DNA of 64,000 nt from Pegea sp. RAD2-039 (GCA_034620365.1 JAQGEQ010000078.1:1-64000); one strand, 5' to 3'; numbered from the stretch's first letter, positions 10,729 to 21,730 are shown. Translations and numbers: made by a program. Notes: a model not told the origin generated them from the sequence alone.

Positions 10729-11095
10729 AAATATTGTTAATAAAATTGACGGAGTTAAGTGATTCAAAACCCTAAAACTAACCTTTGTAACTTAAAATTT
10801 TATTTAAACAAGTTTTAATAAAAATAAAGATTTTCTCATTTTCTTAATCTAAACAAATACCCTTTTTCATCAGTAAAATTTATTTGAATTATATTACAAT
10901 CTTACATAACTGATCAAAATTAGAAGAAAATAATTTTCTAATTGTAAAGTAACCTCCTTAAGATTATTTTCTATTTTAAAAAAATCCTAAGAGCTTTTCT
11001 ATTCCATTTCACTGACACCATCATTTTCAGAAATAACATTTTGTATAAAGCTTAACTGTAAAGTAACTTCTTTAAGATTCTTGTCTAAAAAATCT
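10729..11095. other. EQ4 3' flank with a local duplication
   Basis: An AATAAA-type signal occurs just after the stop (10819-10830 region). A motif GTAAAGTAACctCcTTAAGATT occurs near 10944 and again near 11057, so about 100 bases have been duplicated locally. No gene. Confidence 0.45.
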
Positions 11096-11099
11096 TTCT

Positions 11100-11930
11100 T
11101 ATAACAAAAAATGTTGTTATCGTATATTTGTTGTTATTCAGCTGTAATTAAAGATTTAATTTGTTGATTTTATCAAATAAAACACTTTTTTAATTTCGAA
11201 AAATATCTTTCGTAAAGTTTTTTTTTTCAATTTCACAAAAAGTAGGGTAATTTTGTCAAACATAAGATGATTAGTCTGAGTTTGAAGAAGTATATATTGA
11301 AAGGTGGAAATATTTAATGGTAGGAAATTCAGTTTAGTGGATTGAAGCTATATGTTAGTAAGCTCTAAAGAAGATTGAAGACTAACTGAGACAATACTAA
11401 AGAGTTTCCCCTCATTGACAAACAGAATTAAATTTTCATAACTATTTAGTGATGTAAAACTGTCTGTGAAGTAATTGATATTAATTTTGTAAAAAAAGAT
11501 TGCAAATAATCCTGCTTTTAGAACATCACTTAAAATCTCAAGAAAACTTTAAGCAGTTCTACTACTGATGTCTTGTTGTCGTCTATCTTTGCTCAATCCA
11601 TGAAGATAAAGTAGGTGTAGTATCAAATTATCTGAGAGTTTGTACTTCTATGGAAAAGGAAATTTTTCGATTATCTTTTTATACTAAATTTAAAAGATAA
11701 TTAGTTTCATCCTTGAATGAACAAGCTCACAATCTGACTTTCACAAAAAAGTTGTTTATTTTATTATTATTTTTGTTTTCTTTTTATAGTTTTTGGTAAT
11801 CTACTTTACTTAAATAAATAAATAATGATAAACAAATAAATACATCATACAAATTTTGATAATTAAAATGATCTTACTAACAAAGAAAATTCTAACTTTT
11901 TTATAGTCTTTTATAGATATGTTTAATTGT
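11100..11930. repeat. Repeat shared with 47998-48790 and with the USP unit
   Basis: 11215-11900 matches 47998-48790 closely (for example GGAAATTCAGTTTAGTGGATTG and the later ATCCTTGAATGAACAAGCTC). Its left part (11100-11410) is also homologous, more distantly, to the distal end of each USP unit (25330-25670 and equivalents: ATCGTATATTTGTTGTTATT, then GTAAGCTCTAAAGAAGATTG). This again places USP-unit debris beside EQ genes. No ORF. Confidence 0.8.
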
Positions 11931-12139
11931 TTTAAAAAATTCTCACCATGAACTATATGATCCTTTCAATAACATTAGAATCATGAATATTTTTTATATT
12001 ATATTCAAATATTACATAGATTACATATGTTACAGTCTATTTGAATATGTTTCAGGTTATAGGTTATATTCTAATTGAATAAGTGCTTATAAGTTGTGAT
12101 ATAGTTCTTCATAGGAAGTGATTTGTATAGTATGTATAC

Positions 12140-13260
12140 ACTGTGATGGGTGACAGTAAAAATCTTTCATGCAAACTATGGTGGACTCACATAAAAGTGG
12201 CAATACCTTACGGTCTACTGTAAAAAAATCCTGCAAAACCGACTTTATCAAAGCAATATTGCAATTGCCAATCCTGCAATAAATTTTGCTCTGGTAAAGA
12301 TCCGGTAATTGAATGCTTCAAATGTCTCTCCTGTTTTCATCTCACCTGTAGTGATGTGAGCAAAAAAATGTACGATATATTTGATAACAACCAGACGAAG
12401 CAAATGAAATTTAAATGGTTTTGCATAAAATGTAGAACCATAGGCGCAACAGCTCCCTCATCCAATTCTAATCGAAACCTATCATCCGACATCAGCAAAT
12501 CGGTATCTGGTGAATTAGAAAAACTTAAATCAGAAATTGCCAAAGACGTTGCCAAGATTGACGAGAAGGTATCTAGTTTTTCCAAATCAATGGACAAACT
12601 GAATGCCTCTACAATGAAACAAGTCACATGGGCCTCGGTGGTCAGTGATCCCGGTTCCGACAAAAATGCTAGTATGGCGCAGCTTCTTGCCAAGAAGGTC
12701 ACCGACACGCACAAAGAACTCACTGTAGACCGTGAGGATAGAGAAAATAATGTCATCATCTTTAATGTCTCTGAGACTGATAAAGATGATGACAGTGAAT
12801 TTTTTAATCAAATCTGCTCTCAAAGCCTTGATTTTGTGGATGTTCCGAAGGCATTAATGACTAGACTTAGAGCAAAAAACTGGATAATCTAAGGCTTGAG
12901 AAAAAATTCGAGCGCATTAGAGTAGCACATGATATGTGTGAAGATGATCGCTTAGAAAATAAGCGTCTTTTAAAAGAGGCGTATAACCGAAATCAGAAAG
13001 AACAACCAACTGATTTCAAATACAAAGTTCGAGGTCCACCTTGGGCCTTGAGAATTGTCAAGGTTTTTTCAAAAAACGGAAATGGCAAATAATCACTGGA
13101 CCCACATCTTACTTTTTCAAACTCTCTCTGGACACAATTATTAATAACCAAGATATCAATTTACAGAAACCCATCATCAAATCTCACAAGCGTCAAAAAG
13201 ACAATTCTTCTATTACATTAGGTATCTTTTTTAATACACGGTCGATTATTAACAGAGACA
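12140..13260 (+). mobile_element. CR1-like LINE fragment, 5' end with ORF1
   Basis: Matches 41925-43110 of the large LINE. It carries the PHD-type zinc-finger region of ORF1 (CSGKDP..CFKCLSCFHLTCSDVS, near 12287-12360), the coiled-coil and TWASVV stretch, and the DREDRENNVIIF block (about 12725-12770), then has a deletion of roughly 100 bases near 12885 and the ORF1 C-terminus in another frame. It ends inside the start of the endonuclease (FNTRSI) at about 13250. Frameshifted and truncated; not functional. Confidence 0.88.
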
Positions 13261-13356
13261 TTAATAGAGACAGCTTTGCTTGATGCTTGTAGATAATTGA
13301 TCGAAATAATCTTTTAGAGTTACATCTAAACGCAAACAAAATTTTGTAATTACAAA
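13261..13356 (-). pseudogene. Isolated terminal exon, paralogue of the last exon of the 16.3-18.3 kb gene
   Basis: A 96-nt minus-strand ORF segment of 31 codons plus stop, beginning after an AAAAG acceptor-like site. It matches 16299-16394 at about 94 percent; homology is confined to the putative exon and stops just outside its ends. The six nucleotide differences give two amino-acid changes (Lys/Glu, Gln/His) and the rest are silent. No other exons of the parent gene were found nearby, so this is probably a stray duplicated exon or the remnant of a second gene copy, abutting the LINE fragment. Confidence 0.5.
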
Positions 13357-13499
13357 CTTTTCATTCGAACATCCGAGAGATTCTACAGTGAAGCATGTAG
13401 TGAGATGATTTGAAAAATCTGTTTTAATTTTATCTTGAACACTACACTAGTTTTCCAACAGCATCTACTTCTAACATGATAACTATACCAGGATACATT

Positions 13500-13935
13500 T
13501 AGATATTAACTTCGAATCGTCGTAACCCGTTTCATATTTCCAACGTGGCTCTTTTTTATATCAAACTCCCTCCTCTCATAGAGATTTATTAGACTTTTTC
13601 CAAAAAAATAAAAAATCAATCTTCATCAGCCAAAAGAGTTTCTGCGCTCTCTGCAACGACTTGGATTTAAAAGAGGCTGAAGTTTTGAGCTTTCCCGATT
13701 AGGATTTGTTTTATATCTTTCACCAAAATAAAACAAAGGAAACAAAGTTCCTCTACTCCATATACTGCAATTCGTTAAAAGTAATTTTGCGCTATCTTCT
13801 TTTCCGCCGTGGTTGTAACAACTTCTATGGAATCATTCTTGGGAAACATTCATAACTCTCCCGTCGCTGTTTATTCGTGCTCCTTCTCGCAGCAAAAAAG
13901 AACTTTTTCATCTTCTGACTTTAGGAAAGTTTTAA
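13500..13935 (+). pseudogene. Coding relic of unknown origin
   Basis: A plus-strand reading frame at about 13590-13700 gives a protein-like stretch (FFQKNKKSIFISQ, then CALCNDLDLKEAEVL) before a stop, and frames to about 13930 continue to look coding-like (KVPLLHILQFVKSNFAL, PSLFIRAPSRSKKELF) with stops and shifts. Base composition is less AT-rich than the neighbours. I do not recognise the family; it could be a transposon protein or a host gene relic. Confidence 0.3.
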
Positions 13936-15355
13936 ATCTAGTTTAGAATTAAGTATTAGATCATCAGTTTTAGACTCAGGGATGTTGAAGATACATTTGT
14001 TGAAAGATGTAGAGTTCTTTGCTGAAACTTCAGCTTGGAATTCTTTAGCTTAAGTGATGTTACAGGATACTTCCCTTAAGTCATTATTCATTTAAGAATT
14101 GTTTAATTTGAATTTTACAAGAAATTTTTTATATCAGCAACTGAGAGTTTTTAAAATCTGAAATATTTATATGAATGAAATTTGTATGATTAAAATGCTA
14201 AAAATGAAATAATGAAAATGAAGAAAAACTTTAAAAAATTAATTTCATCTTAGAAAAAGTAAATGTTCAAGCGAATATAATTAAGTTATCTAATATGATG
14301 CTTTTGAAATCGAATAATAATTTTTATTTATTTATGTATGAAGCTTTGGTTTTTCAACTTTTTTAGCAAGATCGTTTTGGTTTAATTTCCAGATAAACAA
14401 ACAATTCTTCTTAAAAACTGTGCATTTATTATAACAAATTTTTGGACAAAGTTGTAATTTCACAAACTTTAAATTTTTATCAGAAGTTGCTTTGTCGGGG
14501 GATTTTATTTCCCGCCATTGCTACAAATTTTATGACTTCAACTTGTCTAGTCACATGATCAGAGCTTGCTTATCAGCTAACGGTTTCAGTTCATAGTTAT
14601 GGCGTATCTGCTAACCGATTGTGGTGATAGTTATAGCAGCTAATTTACCCTAAAACCAGTTTTAGTAAAAAATATTTATATTTTTTAACAAAACAATATT
14701 TTCAATTTAATTTATGGAAAATTGTTTGATATTTTTAACAAGCTTTTGCTAAACGGAATAATTTGTTTTTAATGATGTAATTAAATTCTATAAACGTAAT
14801 TTCATTTGTAGTGATATTTATTTTTCAACGCTAATTGGCGTTTGCAACGATACAAAAATAAAACTTTTGCTTAAATTGATTAATTATCAGATAACTTATC
14901 TATAATTACATCTAATGTATTTTGTAAATTTTACTTCTATTGCTTTTAACATCTTTTAACCTTGTTTAAAATGTTTAAATATTTAATTTAAAGAAATGAT
15001 AACTAATATTCTGATAATTATATTGTTTTAAACTGTTTGATTCTGTTTATATTTCTCTAAATTTTGTTTTATGTAAAAAAATGTTTGTTTTTTTGACTTA
15101 TCGAAATGGAATTTAAAACAGTTTTTTTTTTATACCACCCTTGTAAAGATAGTAATAATATTTACTTTATACTAACATCACGTTTATTTAATATTTATTT
15201 AGTTTATATATTATGCTTTATTCTATTTTGATATTTTCCTTTTTTTATGAAAACTTTTTATATTTTTTTCTTTTATTATAATATTTCAAAATCTTTTTTC
15301 TAAATTTAAATCTCAAATTTTTAATTTTAAAGGTTTTTAAAAGTGAAAATGATGA
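13936..15355. other. AT-rich spacer, nothing recognised
   Basis: No exon or repeat seen. A short GC-richer patch at 14490-14640 has no open frame of note. Confidence 0.4.
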
Positions 15356-15374
15356 ACGTTTTCAACACATCCTA

Positions 15375-16025
15375 AAATAAAAGTATGCAATGAAGATGAA
15401 GATTTGGTTACAACATTAAAAGTGAAAGGTGACAGTAAAATTCTTTAATTTCTTCTCTCAATCAATTTTCTTCCAGATGAGACAATCAGATGTTTGTACT
15501 TAAGTGAAGACCTCTTTTTGAGGTCAGCTAAAAACTTATTGATGAAGATTCACTATCGAATTAAAATTTATGATAAAAAATGGGATCTTTCAGCTAAAGC
15601 TTAACCTGGTTACATTTGTGAAGTTATTATATGAATAATTATGTGCTGATGACACTATTCTAACTTTTAAGGTTGAAGATTTGTTCTTTAATGATATCGA
15701 ATCTTCAGATCTAAAAACTTCTGTGATATCTGTCAAGTGTTTCATGAATTATAAGAATTTTTATGTTGCATCTTGAAAGTCTTAACTTACTTTGCACTCA
15801 AACTCTTCATCTTTGCATCTATTTGTTTCACAATTTTGAAACTGAGACATCAAGCTCTTAAAATCTACTAAAATCGTTTTATGCTAGTTGCAGATTTGAC
15901 ATCTGAAAAACTATAAAAGATTTCTTTAAATCTTCACTTTTAGGCGAATCAATAGCATATGCAAGAATGTACCCATGTTTGTCAAGAACCTGTTTTGTTG
16001 GTGGTTTTATTTTGATTTATTGAAT
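15375..16025 (+). pseudogene. Relic of a multi-exon gene, family unknown
   Basis: Plus-strand frame near 15380-15428 encodes VCNEDEDLVTTLKVK and ends at a possible GTGACA donor; about 50 nt later a CTTCCAG acceptor precedes a phase-compatible stretch (DETIRCLYLSEDLFLRSAKN, then KIYDKKWDLSAKA) ending in a stop near 15603. A second protein-like stretch follows at about 15645-15775 (ADDTILTFKVEDLFFNDIES), and a third near 15945-16020 (GESIAYARMYPCLSRTCFVG). Stops and frame changes separate them. The protein-like composition over 600 bases in one strand argues for a decayed gene, but no domain is recognised. Confidence 0.35.
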
Positions 16026-16298
16026 ATTCTACGTTTTAACATGTTTCGATAGTTGAATTTCAACTTTATAAATTGTTATCAACTATTTTTAGATTTGGTA
16101 AAAACTAAAATTCTTTTTTGATAAGGAAATTAGGTTAAACAAAATGGAGTTTATGTAAATAAAATATCTTGTATTAAAAAGAAATGTTTTAAATATTTTT
16201 ACTTCAAATTTACTCAATATAGAAAAGCAAATAAATTTTATGAAAAAATCACATCAATTAAAACGCATCACTTTTATTAAAACAAAGAAAGCAAACAT

Positions 16299-18280
16299 TT
16301 AATAGAGACAGCTTTGCTTGATGCTTGTAGATAAATGATCAAAATAATCTTCAAGAGTTACATCTAAACGCAGACAAAATTTTGTAATTACAAACTTTCC
16401 ATATGAAAATAAGCAAATAAAGTTTTTACACAAAAAGTAACAAAATATTTGTATAGATAATTTGCTAACCAAATTATTTGAATATTTTGAAGATTCTTGA
16501 AAAGAACTTTCGAATCGAAGATCTTGATTCCTGAATTTATAATAGTTTTAAGATTTTAAAGTCAAACTATTAATAATTAAATCATTAATCTTATATTAAG
16601 TTGTAAGATCTGACTATATTTGCTGAGTTTATCTCACCTGAATATTTTCTTTAGATTTCTTAGTTAGTTTTGTTTCAACATTTATGTTACTGATCTGTTG
16701 AAACAAATTCAAACTACAAACATATTTCTATTTGAAGATTGTGATAAAGTGAACTATGCTAAATGGATATATTTAAACAAATGAACTTTGCTTGTGAAGA
16801 ATATAAAAATAAAACTTCATTCAAAGTCAAAATTATAGTAAAATTATTTTCAAAATTTATAAGCTCAAAAGCTTAAGAAAATAGTTTAATACAAACTAGA
16901 GGGTGAACTTTATTTCTTTTAAAGAATAATTTTTGTTTCCATGTTTTCTTTATCAGCTGAATATAAAATAAATTAATTAGAAGATAATTTATTAACTTTG
17001 ATTTATTGACTTTTTAACTAATTGATTCTAATTAAAAAGAAAACAAAACTAAAGATTACAAGCACAATTATTCTTACAAACAGTTTTGAATATAAGAAAA
17101 ATAGTTTTACGTTTTTTGTTTGTGAAGGAAAAGCTTCACCACAGCTAAAAGACCCTGCAACTTTAGGAAGGGTCTTACTGTGGTTCAGCTTTTCCTTCTT
17201 GTTTTCTTGGAAGCTTTTATCTCCAGGTGACGGCTGACAGAAATCTGTTAAGTCTGTCGACAACAGATCTGCCAGCGCATCACAAGATTTGTTTGCCTTT
17301 GATTTCTATAAATTAAAAATAATTTAAAATTTAGTTGTAGAAATATCAAATAATTATAAGTCACTAATTTTTGAAGCTAAACAAAATGTTACTAAAGTCA
17401 ATTAACAATCTTTAAATTCTTACTGATGGCTCATCCTTTAAACAAATTACTGCTGGTTCTTCGATAAACTCACCAACAAATATCTAAATAAACAAATATT
17501 TATAAAATAATTATCATATTATGCTTTTAATACTAATAGTTTAATTCAATTTATAAATAAGTTCTTCATTATAGAACAAATGGTAAAAATCTTCTCGTAA
17601 TATAAAAATTATTAAAAAGCTTACTATTGGTTTTTCATCAATTTCACCAACAGTAATCTGAAATAAATAAATAAATAAACTATATTTTTAATTATAAAAT
17701 TAGAATAGAACAATGATAAACAAATTGTTGATATATGAGTATACTTTCACCAGGTCAGTGATTAAAGTTTACTTCATCTTTTAGTCATATAAAAGTTGAT
17801 AAACTAACTGTTTGGTTAAATTCTTCAATTAAATCTTCAGATTTAGGATTTAGCTGTAAAGGTTCACTCAAAGGCTAGAAAAAAAAGATTAGATTATATG
17901 TTTACATACAAAAATCTAAATCTAAAACATTCGGAAAAAATCGAACAGCTAATAATTTGTATTGTAAATAAAATTGTTACAATTATTCACCTGTAAGTTA
18001 CTTTCAGAACTACAAGTTGTAGAGTCAGTTAAAGCCTGTAAAAGAAAACATGAATACACATTATTTATTTTCCATTTTTTGATTAAATATTTAGCAATCA
18101 AAACAAAAAGTTTGAAACTTACATCAGATTTTTCTTCTACAAGCTGTGAAATTATTTCATCGAGTTTTTCGAATGATAAAAAGTAACTAGTCTGTATAAA
18201 ACGGTGGAAATTAATTGATGAAAGTTATTAAACTAATAAATACTGAATAGCTTAATTATTAATATTATATCACCTACCAT
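16299..18280 (-). CDS. Eight-exon gene, all introns phase 0, function unknown
   Basis: Minus-strand exons: 18280-18278 (start codon only, donor GTAGGT), 18191-18123 (23 codons), 18035-17991 (15), 17874-17809 (22), 17657-17625 (11), 17483-17424 (20), 17305-17078 (76) and 16394-16299 (31 plus stop). Every exon is a multiple of three, every junction is phase 0, and all small exons have good GT donors and pyrimidine-AG acceptors; introns are 86-151 nt except the last (683 nt). The product is about 199 residues, acidic in the first half (LDEIISQLVEEKSD; NPKSEDLIEEFNQT). Exons 5 and 6 look like a duplicated pair (ITVGEIDEKPI versus IFVGEFIEEPA). There is an in-frame stop upstream of the ATG. If exon 7 is not spliced it runs on to a stop at 17018 with a hydrophobic C-terminus (VRIIVLVIFSFVFFLI), a possible tail anchor; this alternative cannot be excluded. 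The symmetrical tiny exons recall micro-exon genes of flatworms, where exon skipping makes variants; that is analogy only. Confidence 0.58.
16668..16878 (+). pseudogene. Further coding relic, plus strand
   Basis: After a TTCTTAGTTAG acceptor-like site, a frame of about 38 codons reads FCFNIYVTDLLKQIQ, then LFEDCDKVNYAKWIYLN, and stops; a +1-related frame continues with MNFACEEYKNKTSFKVKIIV. The two together look like one exon broken by a frameshift. It may belong to the relic at 15.4-16.0 kb. It lies inside the last, long intron of the minus-strand gene. Family unknown. Confidence 0.3.
17124..17198. repeat. Near-perfect inverted repeat (hairpin) inside exon 7
   Basis: Left arm 17124-17156 and right arm 17169-17198 are complementary over GAAGGAAAAGCT, then CCACAG, then AGACCCT, with a two-base mismatch and a small bulge, around a 12-base loop. 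It is much richer in G and C than its surroundings. Either strand would form a stem of about 26 paired bases, the size of a microRNA precursor. It lies in the coding part of the largest exon of the minus-strand gene, so it could also be a small fold-back insertion adopted as coding sequence. Confidence 0.7.
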
Positions 18281-19284
18281 ATTTCTAATTAGTTATCTAA
18301 ACACAAAATTGTTAATTCTGTAGTATAAAGTTCGATAATCAAATCTGTTAAAAGAAATGATAAAAGATTTTGACTCAATTTTAATTATTGACGTCATAAA
18401 GGTTTAAAGTGATGAAATAAAGTTAGTTTTGGTGATCAAGTATTTGCTGATTTTTCTAAGCTAACATTGTATAGAAAATATTTAGTTTATTTGATTTAAA
18501 GAATAAAAAAATAATTTTTGTGTACAATATAAAAAGTACTTTTATTTTATATAAATTAGAAATGATTTTATTTTGAGGTAATATTTCTTAAATTTTTCAA
18601 ATGTTGGGCAAACACAACAGTTAAGTTGCATAAAATAAATAATCTCTTTAATAAATAACTCTTAACTGATTGTAGCAAATAAAAAAGAGTAAAAAATATT
18701 ATTAAATCTTATAACAGAAATCTATACAAATATTTCATGTTTCAGAACTTCCAGATTATAATTATCTATAAGGACATAAACCTCTTATAAAACAGCTATC
18801 TTATCGTTTAAGTTTTTCATCTGACCGCTAATACATTTGTTAATTTTTATTAGGAAAGCTTCAATAAATATAGTGAAGAGCTTTCTGATCTTCACCTAAT
18901 CTGTGATTTTTAGTTAAGTTAGAGATATTAAACTAATTATTGATTAATAAAAATGTGATGAAGATCATCATTAAAAAGTTAAATCTTTACAAAAATGACA
19001 AAAATCTCCCAAACCCGTATTATTGTTCAAAATTATTAATAGTTTCTAATCTTTACTACTCGTAGCAAATAAAAAGATGTGAAACAATATTCAAAACTGT
19101 GAATACCACAGAGATGGAACTTGGCAGATTGACTTTGCAAATCTTTTACGAAACGTTGTATGCAGAGGTAGGGAAGATGGCAGCGTGAAGAAAGAATCCA
19201 TTAATTTGTTGGGGGATCTAACATGATATCCTCATGCTGATGAACAAGATTTCTTTCGTCAAGAAGTTTCAATAAAGATTTCAA
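18281..19284. other. AT-rich spacer, nothing recognised
   Basis: Presumably contains the promoter of the eight-exon gene just above 18280, but no clear TATA/initiator pair was found. A less AT-rich patch at 19095-19260 contains GATGGAACTTGGCAGATTGA and has short open frames but no recognisable family. Confidence 0.4.
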
Positions 19285-20010
19285 AAAAGTTTAACAAGAG
19301 CTCTCACAACGCAACATGCAAAAAAGATTACCGTCAACCAGGAAAGAATCAAGATAAAACGATTTTAACCAAGTTTCAGTGATAAAAACAAATGTGAAAT
19401 CTTGAGAATGCATAAGAACTTTCAATTGAAAAACTTTGTTAATAATCGACCGTGGGAACCACCGACGCCCATGTGACATGTTTCTTTGTAGAAGTATTCA
19501 GTTCATCCATTGATTTTTGGTAAAGTATAAATGTTAACTTTGATTTCGGTAGCATGGTTGTTAATTTTAGATAAAAATTTGACCAATTTAGCAGATATGG
19601 ATTTGCTGATGTCAGATAGAGGTTTGAATTAGAATTAAAGGAGGTAGATATTATGTCGAAGGTTGTACATTTAATGCAGAACCATTTATACCCCGTTTGC
19701 TTCATCTGGTTATTATTATAAAACTCATAAGTTTTCTCGCTTACATCACTACAGGCTTGATGAACCAAGAAGAGGCACTTATTACACTATTGCCTGATGA
19801 TCATCGATGAAAAGTGTGTTGCAAGACCTAATTACAAGATATAATTGCAAGACATAGTCGCCAGACATAATTGCAAGACATAATTGCAAGACATTGCAAG
19901 CTTGTGTTGATGAAGATGGTTTCTCAGAAATGGACTTTAATTTCTGTATATTGAAAAGTAGGTTGTTGCCTTTTTTATTCGGGTCCACCATAGTCTTTAC
20001 TTTCATCCAA
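19285..20010 (-). mobile_element. CR1-like LINE fragment, ORF1/endonuclease with large deletion
   Basis: On the minus strand it begins with the ORF1 start region (MVDPNK near 19992), followed by a repeat-expanded stretch, the PHD-finger remnant (HQACSDVSEKTYEFYNNNQ), the STKKHVTWASVV block (near 19450-19500), and then jumps directly to the endonuclease (SIINKVFQLK, FVFITETWLK, near 19340-19440). The ORF1 C-terminal half is deleted. Upstream (20010-20156) the open frame continues into sequence (LLSLDDLDITSDNLFNLDEK) not seen in the other LINE copies; it may be a different 5' end or host sequence. Confidence 0.85.
19821..19900. repeat. Short tandem repeat, about 13-14 bp unit
   Basis: About five imperfect copies of GCAAGACATAATT. 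The expansion lies inside the LINE ORF1 remnant, in the stretch that encodes the zinc-finger cysteines in other copies. Confidence 0.75.
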
Positions 20011-20156
20011 ATAAGTAGATACGTCATCCAAAACTTTCCTTCTATCAAGGAGTTTAGGTTTAATAAAAGCAGCAAAGCTTGAATCGATTTCTCATCCAAA
20101 TTGAATAAATTATCAGAAGTAATATCCAAATCATCCAGTGAAAGCAGTTTTATCAA

Positions 20157-20355
20157 ACGGATAATAACTTATTCAAATATCCTGAATAAAGATTAGTTTA
20201 AAATAAAATGAATATTTTCTGTGGAAACATTTTAGTCTTGAAGTAACCTGCTAAAACTTTAGATCTTTTGTAATTAGATAACTGATTAATAGACATTGTT
20301 TAATTACCTTTTGTTATTTCTTATAATATAAAAAAAAATTTAATAATGTTTAAAA
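20157..20355. other. Spacer upstream of the EQ pseudogene
   Basis: AT-rich; no promoter motif clearly shared with EQ3 or EQ4 was found. Confidence 0.35.
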
Positions 20356-20664
20356 ATTCAAGATCTCTCTGATCACCTGCGAGTATTTATTTCGATTTGA
20401 TTAAATTAATCCACTAGAATTTATTCTTGATTTTTTTAAAGTTAGAATAAATAAACTTAATTTTTTTAGTAATTGAATTTTGTTCAAAACAGACAACAAC
20501 TTGAAGGTGAGGAAGAAATATATCATGAAATAGATTGACTTTGGATATTGATGCAGATACATTTGGAAGAGATTCAAAGTACTAAAGAAGAGAACGATTT
20601 TGGCGATAACAGTAAGAAGACTGCAGAAGATGCATACAATAAATCATTGCATGACTGCAGATAA
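20356..20664 (+). pseudogene. EQ-family pseudogene (EQ5)
   Basis: The exon-1 relic at 20356-20378 reads IQDLSDH plus two bases; the start ATG has become ATT, two codons are missing relative to the 29-nt family exon, and the donor is GCGAGT instead of GTGAGT. A phase-2-compatible exon 2 begins at 20493 after AAAACAG and reads QQLEGEEEIYHEID, then an in-frame TGA at 20536, then continues in the same frame with LEEIQSTKEENDFGDN and related Glu-rich sequence to 20664. The 114-nt intron has family size. Loss of the start, splice-site change and premature stop make it a pseudogene. It runs directly into dispersed repeat R1. Confidence 0.68.
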
Positions 20665-20800
20665 CAAATCTGATAGCTAATAAGGTATTCATTGAGGGCT
20701 GGTTTTTACAAAATGGCGTATCGTACTAACTATCAATGAAATGCTTTAAAATTCTTGTCAATTCAATTTTTATTTACTTTTTCATACAGTAAAATGGAAA
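20640..20800. repeat. Dispersed repeat R1, copy 2
   Basis: Matches 5868-6020 and 47886-47995 (CATTGCATGACTGCAGATAA and following). It joins the EQ5 pseudogene to the first USP unit, so the order EQ - R1 - USP flank here parallels the order at 5-8 kb. Confidence 0.85.
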
Positions 20801-21710
20801 ACTGAAAATATGATTTTATTCCCAATCTTTTGCAAAATTTTTAGTGATTAGCATTTTTATAAAAAAGTATTAAACATTTTTATACGTTTTAAATTCTTCA
20901 GTAAACAAACAAAAGATTAAAAAATTTGGAATACTAATGAAGTGAAGTCTGAGTTTAATATATTTTTTTTGAATATCAACCTGTGTTTGAAAATAAATTA
21001 TTTAATTTATGTATTAATAAACGTATTTCATTGTTATTTTTATTAGTCTGTTATAAAAATTTGCAGTTTAAGCTAATAACTCTTTCCTAAAATTGAATCA
21101 TCGAGTCTCAAGCTAACTTTGTTTGTTTCTATTGCAAGTGTTAATCTCTTGATATAAAATTTTCTAATTTAGTTTGATGTATTTGATAGAAAAACATATT
21201 TGTCTGTTGTAGAGACAAATTGTTTTGCCAAATGAGTCTAATCACTTGCTTTAACTGTTAGGCTCACTTTTAAAGAATTATATTTAAAGAATAGAATTTT
21301 CATATTTTCATAGTAAAGTTACTAACCTTCCAGATAATGTATGAGTCTTCAAAATATAGAAAGTTTGAAATAACAGCAGATAATGAATATCAAGGTTATT
21401 CCAACCAAACTGAATTTCCTGTAATCTAATCAATTTTTACTAAATGTGATTCATTGTTTAATAAAAACAATATTTAGTTTCAATTTTTTTTAGCAGTTTA
21501 ATCTTAAGTAGATTAAAAAGTTTTTTAAAGAATGTAGGTGTTTCCATCATAATTTCACTTTTCTTTAAATAGTACAATTAAGTACATTGATCTATAAAAA
21601 CTCATATTGGCAGCTGCATAAAACAAATTTTTCTTAAGCTGGCGATATCAACTGTCAGAAAATGCAAAACTGTTAAATTTTTGAAATATATATTCTTTAT
21701 AAAATCACAC

Positions 21711-21730
21711 CAACAACAACAACAACAACA
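21711..21730. repeat. CAA trinucleotide repeat in USP 3' flank
   Basis: About seven CAA units; the number differs between units (26656-26674, 31597-31613, 36538-36560), a typical unstable microsatellite. Confidence 0.8.

Noticed and set aside
13261..16394. The two 96-110 bp matches at 13.26 and 16.3 kb as LTRs or terminal repeats of an element
   Set aside because: They lack terminal TG/CA, primer-binding site and target duplication, and are open in the same frame on the minus strand up to a shared stop codon, so an exon duplication fits better.
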